Shown here piece after piece: positions 59,976 through 64,000 of a stretch of DNA of 64,000 bases (position 1 is the stretch's first letter; each line of letters starts with the position of its first letter). The stretch covers positions 1-64,000 of the forward strand of contig NZ_DASYHI010000007.1 in the NCBI RefSeq assembly GCF_035998675.1. Reading direction: 5' to 3'. Made by a program: the position numbers and the translations under genes. This stretch comes from Telluribacter sp035998675. Lineage in GTDB: Bacteria > Bacteroidota > Bacteroidia > Cytophagales > Spirosomataceae. The notes under the pieces were generated by a model. The model saw only the letters and a program-made list of their open reading frames with translations, had not been told where the DNA came from and ran no database searches.

Positions 59976-60121
59976 AAAGGAAGGTTTGCTTTCAGCATAA
60001 AGTTATGCGGATTTCCCGAGCAAACAATGTACCAACACGGCCTATGGTGATCCTGCTATGGAATAAATGAAATGATAGTAGTTACCTTGCCAATTATATC
60101 TAATTGCATTGTCTGTGCTTT

Positions 60122-61165
60122 ATGAATCGACTAATACTGATCTTCACTCTTTTCTTATTTTCTTTTCAGATACACGCCCAAAAGTGTGATATCCGTAACC
60201 TTGTATTTGAAGGAGCGGGAATCCGGGGAATTGCCTATGCAGGCGTTATTGAACAACTCGATAAGGACAATAAATTAGTTGGAATAGAGAAAGTTGGAGG
60301 TACTTCAGCCGGCGCAATTACGGCACTCATGGTGTCTTTGGGTTATTCTTCCGGGGAAATCGCGGACCTGATAGCTTCTACCAAATTCAATAAGTTTAAC
60401 GATGGCCGTTTTCTTTTTTTCGGAGGACTGGTGCGGCTGAATAAAATGTACGGTTGGTACCGGGGCGACGCATTTACAAAATGGCTGTCTGACATTATTG
60501 AATCAAAAACCGGAAACCCCGATATAACTTTTGAGGAACTCAGCCAAAAGGGCTACAAAGACCTGTACGTGACGGGTACCTGCCTCAATAAACAAAAGTT
60601 GATTGTATTTTCGAAGGAGAGTTATCCACGCATGAAAATTAAGGATGCGGTCCGGATTTCGATGTCAATACCGTTTTATTTTAAAGCTGTTTTGATTGAT
60701 AGTACCGGAGCGGTACATAAAAAGGCTGACCCTACCCAGAAACTTGATGTTGTGGTAGACGGTGGATTACTTGGCAATTTTCCCATATTTTTATTTGACC
60801 AGGTGCTGACCGATTCAACCAATAGAAAGCATCGGATTCCCGATTTTAAAACGCTGGGAATACGCATAGACTCAGACCTGCAGATTCAGAATGATTCGAC
60901 TTCCAGGGAACTGGCCTCATTGGAAATAAAAAATATGCAGGATTACGTTTCGGCTTTTTATGTCCTGATTCTGGAAAATCTAAATCGGAACGAGCTTACC
61001 GAGGAAGACTGGGCAAGATCCATTTCCGTTTCTTCCGTGGGGATAACACCGCGAATAAAACGGTTATCGCCCGCGCAAAAGGAAAGGCTGATCAATAGCG
61101 GAAGAGAAGCTACCTCCGGCTATCTCGGGAAACACTGTTCCACTAACCAGCGGTTAACGAACTAA
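60122..61165 (+). CDS. Secreted patatin-like phospholipase
   Basis: 347 residues from ATG 60122 (MNRLILIFTLFLFSFQIHAQ), a signal peptide. Patatin domain with the oxyanion loop GAGIRGIAYAG, nucleophile S62 (GGTSAGA) and D213 (VVDGGLLGNFP), forming the Ser-Asp dyad. The C-terminal part (about 240-347) lacks an attached beta barrel, so it is not a complete type V phospholipase. It lies between two paralogous barrel-like genes on the other strand. It probably cleaves phospholipids at or outside the envelope. Confidence 0.88.
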   Translation: MNRLILIFTLFLFSFQIHAQKCDIRNLVFEGAGIRGIAYAGVIEQLDKDNKLVGIEKVGGTSAGAITALMVSLGYSSGEIADLIASTKFNKFNDGRFLFFGGLVRLNKMYGWYRGDAFTKWLSDIIESKTGNPDITFEELSQKGYKDLYVTGTCLNKQKLIVFSKESYPRMKIKDAVRISMSIPFYFKAVLIDSTGAVHKKADPTQKLDVVVDGGLLGNFPIFLFDQVLTDSTNRKHRIPDFKTLGIRIDSDLQIQNDSTSRELASLEIKNMQDYVSAFYVLILENLNRNELTEEDWARSISVSSVGITPRIKRLSPAQKERLINSGREATSGYLGKHCSTNQRLTN

Positions 61166-61178
61166 CCCACCATGCTGC

Positions 61179-61865
61179 TTAACGAAACGGAATACCTACT
61201 TCCAGTACCAGCAGGTCATTTTTGTCCGGGATGGATTTTCGGTATTTCCACTTCATATTACTCGTCAACCCAACTTCATACCTGAGGTTAAGGATGATTT
61301 CGCTCAGTTTATAGGAAAATTCAACGGGTACCACCGGAACAAACCGCCGGTAGTGTTTATTTTTATAAAGCCCTCCCCGGGTAAGTCGGGTCAAATTTTC
61401 AAAGTCCGGCATGCGGGCCAGTGAAATCAGCAGAAACCGTCCCCCTACGCCCGTCCCCACCGAAAGCTGCTCGGTCAAACTATACTGGAAAGTACCGGTG
61501 AAGCCCAGGTTATAGTCGGAGGCTTCCCCCCGAAATTCACCCCGCGAGAGTCCGTTGGCCGCTCTTACGTCCAGGGGTGAGTCCCAGTAGGTATTTTTTG
61601 AAAGATTGGCCTGTGCTTTTAGTTTGAGATTCCAGGCTACCGGACTAAGTACCGCGCCTCCCAAACCAAAACCACCAACAAGTACCCTCGGAGTTTCCTC
61701 CCGGTTAACCGAGATAAGCGGAAAAACGTCCTTGTACGAATTGCCTTTGGGCAGGTATAAATTTACATTGGGTGTAAGGTACCACCTGGTTGCCGTATTT
61801 TGGGCAGGTACCTGAGGGCTCGCCAATAAACCAGTAAGCAGCAAAACCAGTAGGCAAGGTTTCAT
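61179..61865 (-). CDS. Secreted outer-membrane barrel-like protein (paralogue B)
   Basis: 228 residues with a signal peptide (MKPCLLVLLLTGLLASPQVPAQ). Shares with paralogue A the segments TRWYLTPNVNLYLPKG, LVGGFGLGGAVLSPV, KLKAQANLSKNTYWDSPL, LTEQLSVGTGVGGRFLLISLARMPD and VVPVEFSYKLSEIILNLRYEVG. Probably an outer-membrane barrel of about eight strands. It ends 13 bp from the convergent patatin gene. Function unknown; the repeated association with the patatin gene hints at a common role. Confidence 0.72.
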   Translation of the reverse strand: MKPCLLVLLLTGLLASPQVPAQNTATRWYLTPNVNLYLPKGNSYKDVFPLISVNREETPRVLVGGFGLGGAVLSPVAWNLKLKAQANLSKNTYWDSPLDVRAANGLSRGEFRGEASDYNLGFTGTFQYSLTEQLSVGTGVGGRFLLISLARMPDFENLTRLTRGGLYKNKHYRRFVPVVPVEFSYKLSEIILNLRYEVGLTSNMKWKYRKSIPDKNDLLVLEVGIPFR

Positions 61866-61897
61866 AGGGCAAACAACTTGGAGTGGATGGCCTGAAA

Positions 61898-61938
61898 TAT
61901 AGTACCTACAAGTTAAATATTTTTTATAGTACCTACAA
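61898..61938. repeat. 14-bp direct repeats upstream of paralogue B
   Basis: TATAGTACCTACAA occurs at 61898-61911 and 61925-61938, a 27-base period. They lie 33-73 bp before the start of paralogue B on its promoter side, so they could be operator half-sites. Confidence 0.6.
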
Positions 61939-61968
61939 ATAAAGAGAAGCAGGAAGTAAGTACCAGGC

Positions 61969-63258
61969 TCAGGTCGGAAGTACTTTGGCTGCCTTCTTCC
62001 GCTCTTCCGGCTTCCGGACAGCTATTAAGGTAACCAGGGCCGAAAGGAACAAGGAACCGGCCATAAAGATATAGGACGCCCCAAACCCACCGGTGGTACC
62101 ATTAAGATATCCTACTATATAGGCACCCACAAAAGAGCCCAACGCGCCGAAGCTGTTGATCAGGGCCATAGCTCCACCGGCTACGTTACGGGGGAGCAGG
62201 TCGGGAATAATAGCGAAAAAGGGTCCGTAGGGAGCGTACATAGCACCACCCGCAATGACCAGCAGCACAAACGACCACCAGAAGTAACTGGCACCCAACA
62301 GGTAAGAGCCGTAAAAAGCCACCGCGCCGAGGAGCAGGAACGGCCAGACGAAAATTTTTCGGTTCAGGGTTTTGTCGGAGTAGTAGGAGGCCCCCAGCAT
62401 ACCTATGATAGCCAGTACATAGGGTACCGACGACAGCCAGCCCGTTTTGATAATGTTCATATCCGGGGCGGAATTCAGGATGGAGGGCAGCCACATGACA
62501 AAGCCATAGACCCCAATGCTCCAGAGGGCGTACTGCAGGCAGAGCCAGATTACAATCTTTGATTTGAACGCTTCGGCGTAGTTCCGGACGGGTTTTATAC
62601 CCTGCTGCTCCTGCTGTAACTTTTCTTCCAGCGCCAGTTTTTCAGATTCGGTTAGCCAGTTGGCATTTTGGGGTTTGTCATCGACCAGTCGCCACCAGAA
62701 AAACGCCCAGATAACGGCGGGAATTCCTTCCAGAATAAACATCCAGCGCCAGCCCACGGCATCAATGAGGTAGCCCGACAAGACCGACATCCAGAGAATA
62801 GTAGCCGGATTGCCCAAAATCAGAAAGGTATTGGCCCGGGAGCGTTCCGACTTGGTAAACCACCGGCTCAGGAACAGCAGCATGGCCGGCATAACCGCAC
62901 TTTCCACTACGCCCAGCATAAACCGTATACCAATCAGCGCATTGACATTACTGGCTATTCCGGTGGCCGTGGCCAGTGCGCCCCACAGGATCAGCGACCA
63001 GAAGATCAACTTCCGGGCGCTCCGCTTTTCGGCGTAAATGGCACCCGGTACCTGAAAGAAGAAGTACCCCAGAAAGAACAACGACCCCAGCAGGGAAGAC
63101 ATGCCCGGCGTAATGCCCAAATCCTCGGCCATTCCACCCGCCGCGCCAAAGCCATAGTTGGCCCGGTCGAGGTAGGCCAGGCTGTACGTAATAAAAGCAA
63201 TCGGAATCAGGCGGTACCAGCGAGAGGGGGCTACGGTTTTTTCAGAGATGGGTTCCAT
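61969..63258 (-). CDS. MFS transporter, ACS family (hexuronate-like)
   Basis: 429 residues with twelve predicted membrane helices. Signs of the anion:cation symporter group: SLAYLDRANYGFG in helix 1, FFLGYFFFQVPGA in helix 2, GALATATGIASN, and the central loop between helices 6 and 7. This group includes ExuT and gluconate or glucarate carriers, so proton-coupled uptake of a uronic or sugar acid is likely. Starts at ATG 63258. The gene lies 76 bp after the glycosidase and would fit import of monomers released by it. Confidence 0.88.
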   Translation of the reverse strand: MEPISEKTVAPSRWYRLIPIAFITYSLAYLDRANYGFGAAGGMAEDLGITPGMSSLLGSLFFLGYFFFQVPGAIYAEKRSARKLIFWSLILWGALATATGIASNVNALIGIRFMLGVVESAVMPAMLLFLSRWFTKSERSRANTFLILGNPATILWMSVLSGYLIDAVGWRWMFILEGIPAVIWAFFWWRLVDDKPQNANWLTESEKLALEEKLQQEQQGIKPVRNYAEAFKSKIVIWLCLQYALWSIGVYGFVMWLPSILNSAPDMNIIKTGWLSSVPYVLAIIGMLGASYYSDKTLNRKIFVWPFLLLGAVAFYGSYLLGASYFWWSFVLLVIAGGAMYAPYGPFFAIIPDLLPRNVAGGAMALINSFGALGSFVGAYIVGYLNGTTGGFGASYIFMAGSLFLSALVTLIAVRKPEERKKAAKVLPT

Positions 63259-63334
63259 GGAGATCGATTAGGTACTTGTTTATCGGTTATAATGGCTTGC
63301 TTCTAAAACAATACTTTCGGATAAAATAAAGGGG

Positions 63335-64000
63335 TTACCAGCTAACCTTGATCAGCGATACTCCCTGGCGAGGCAGCGGAAAATCGAGCTGGAGCAAGCC
63401 GTTTTTGACATCCATCCAGGTCGGGGAAGCATAGGCCTGCAATTGGCCTGCTTTTTCCAGAGTGGCTATTTGCCCGGCCGTGGGGTTCTGGGGAGAGCCC
63501 ATACTTTTCCAGACTTCGTAGGAGTTGCTGTGCTGTTGGTCGATCCGGTAGTGATGTACCAGTACCCGTCGGGCGGGTACGCCTTTGAGCTGAACAGAAA
63601 CCGGGGCGGTCGGATCAAGCTTGTTGTCGTCGTGGTAGTGCCAGACCATCACGGCGGCTTCCTGAGCTCCCTTGGTCGCGTAGGCATTGATGTCGGCTTC
63701 GCCCCTCACGCTTTCATTTTTTACCTTTTGGACGTTATAGGCCAGTTCCTGCTGTACCTGCACCCGTTTGCCGGACATCATCCCAAACATCCGGAACACG
63801 TTGAGGACGGGCTTGTCTACTCCGTTGGTGGCCAGGTCCCGGAATCCCCGAAACCAGGGCTGATTTTCAAATTCAAAGGCCCAGGTAACGGCTCCCAGCA
63901 GATTGACGCCGCGGGCATCGGCCAGCTCGTGCTTGCGGGCAAAGGAAGCGGCCGTGTAGCTGGAGTACATGGTACCGTTGCGGTAGGCATTCTGCGGATG
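63335..64000 (-). CDS. GH39-like glycosidase, C-terminal part
   Basis: The frame is open to the window edge, so only the last 221 residues are seen. RNGTMYSSYTAASFARKHELAD, GAVTWAFEFENQPWFRGFRDLATNG and VLNVFRMFGMMSG resemble the end of the GH39 barrel, followed by a beta-rich domain (VMVWHYHDDNKLD) typical of these enzymes. GH39 holds beta-xylosidases and alpha-L-iduronidases. The catalytic acids are outside the window. Iduronidase activity would fit the neighbouring heparinase locus, but this is inference. It is probably in an operon with the transporter. Confidence 0.75.
   Translation of the reverse strand, partial: HPQNAYRNGTMYSSYTAASFARKHELADARGVNLLGAVTWAFEFENQPWFRGFRDLATNGVDKPVLNVFRMFGMMSGKRVQVQQELAYNVQKVKNESVRGEADINAYATKGAQEAAVMVWHYHDDNKLDPTAPVSVQLKGVPARRVLVHHYRIDQQHSNSYEVWKSMGSPQNPTAGQIATLEKAGQLQAYASPTWMDVKNGLLQLDFPLPRQGVSLIKVSW

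Noticed and set aside
1..64000. tRNA, rRNA or CRISPR array
   Set aside because: Looked for tRNA T-arm motifs and regularly spaced repeats; none seen.

Overview
The window looks like chromosome from a Bacteroidota bacterium of the order Cytophagales, most like the Dyadobacter/Spirosoma group. Supporting signs are SusC/SusD pairs, FecR-type anti-sigma factors, a type IX secretion (T9SS) sorting domain, DUF4142, DUF1206 and DUF3857 proteins, and promoter boxes of the form TAnnTTTG. Base composition is near 50 percent GC. I see no rRNA, tRNA or CRISPR array. Genus is not resolved by eye.

Layout. 1-600: the 3' end of an IS3-family insertion sequence that truncates a small secreted DUF4919-like gene. 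601-10 kb: tex; a secreted phage-tail-like adhesin paired with a T9SS cargo protein; a glycosyltransferase overlapping a rare GH1-RmlD fusion gene. 10-33 kb: mostly housekeeping and stress genes, including a DEAD-box helicase, two DUF1206 membrane proteins, an OxyR-type regulator, alaS, a MerR regulator, an M28-PDZ peptidase, VF530, a PRC-barrel protein and a CbpA-like co-chaperone. A GC-rich palindromic repeat lies near 25.1 kb. 28.9-33.5 kb is a DNA-repair block: endonuclease V, endonuclease III, UvsE, an MBL-fold hydrolase and an HD alarmone-hydrolase-like protein. 33.6-39 kb: S1/P1 nuclease, a proline-rich small protein, a Gfo/Idh oxidoreductase, two DUF4142 lipoproteins and an NmrA-like protein.

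38.9-52.8 kb is a polysaccharide utilisation region. An ECF sigma factor, a FecR anti-sigma factor, SusC with an STN signalling domain, SusD, an unassigned 589-residue secreted protein and a PL12-type heparin/heparan-sulfate lyase read rightward. Divergently transcribed are an exported PHP-domain protein and a Tat-signal RspA/ManD-like enolase-superfamily enzyme. An ACS-type (hexuronate-like) MFS transporter and the end of a GH39-like glycosidase at the right edge may belong to the same catabolic theme. The working inference is uptake and breakdown of a uronic-acid-containing glycan, induced by SusC-FecR-sigma signalling.

52.9-61.9 kb is a mosaic of secreted proteins: two DUF3857/transglutaminase-like proteins (one with lost catalytic residues), a PepSY membrane protein, a patatin flanked by two paralogous barrel-like proteins, and a clear duplication. 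About 280 bp holding the end of the lyase gene, the intergenic region and the signal-peptide start of the first DUF3857 gene is repeated 4.2 kb downstream in front of an unrelated gene that carries a ten-G tract. A decayed paralogue of that gene follows.

The most pervasive signal is the palindrome GTAC, which is strongly over-represented in coding and non-coding DNA but drops to about chance in susD.
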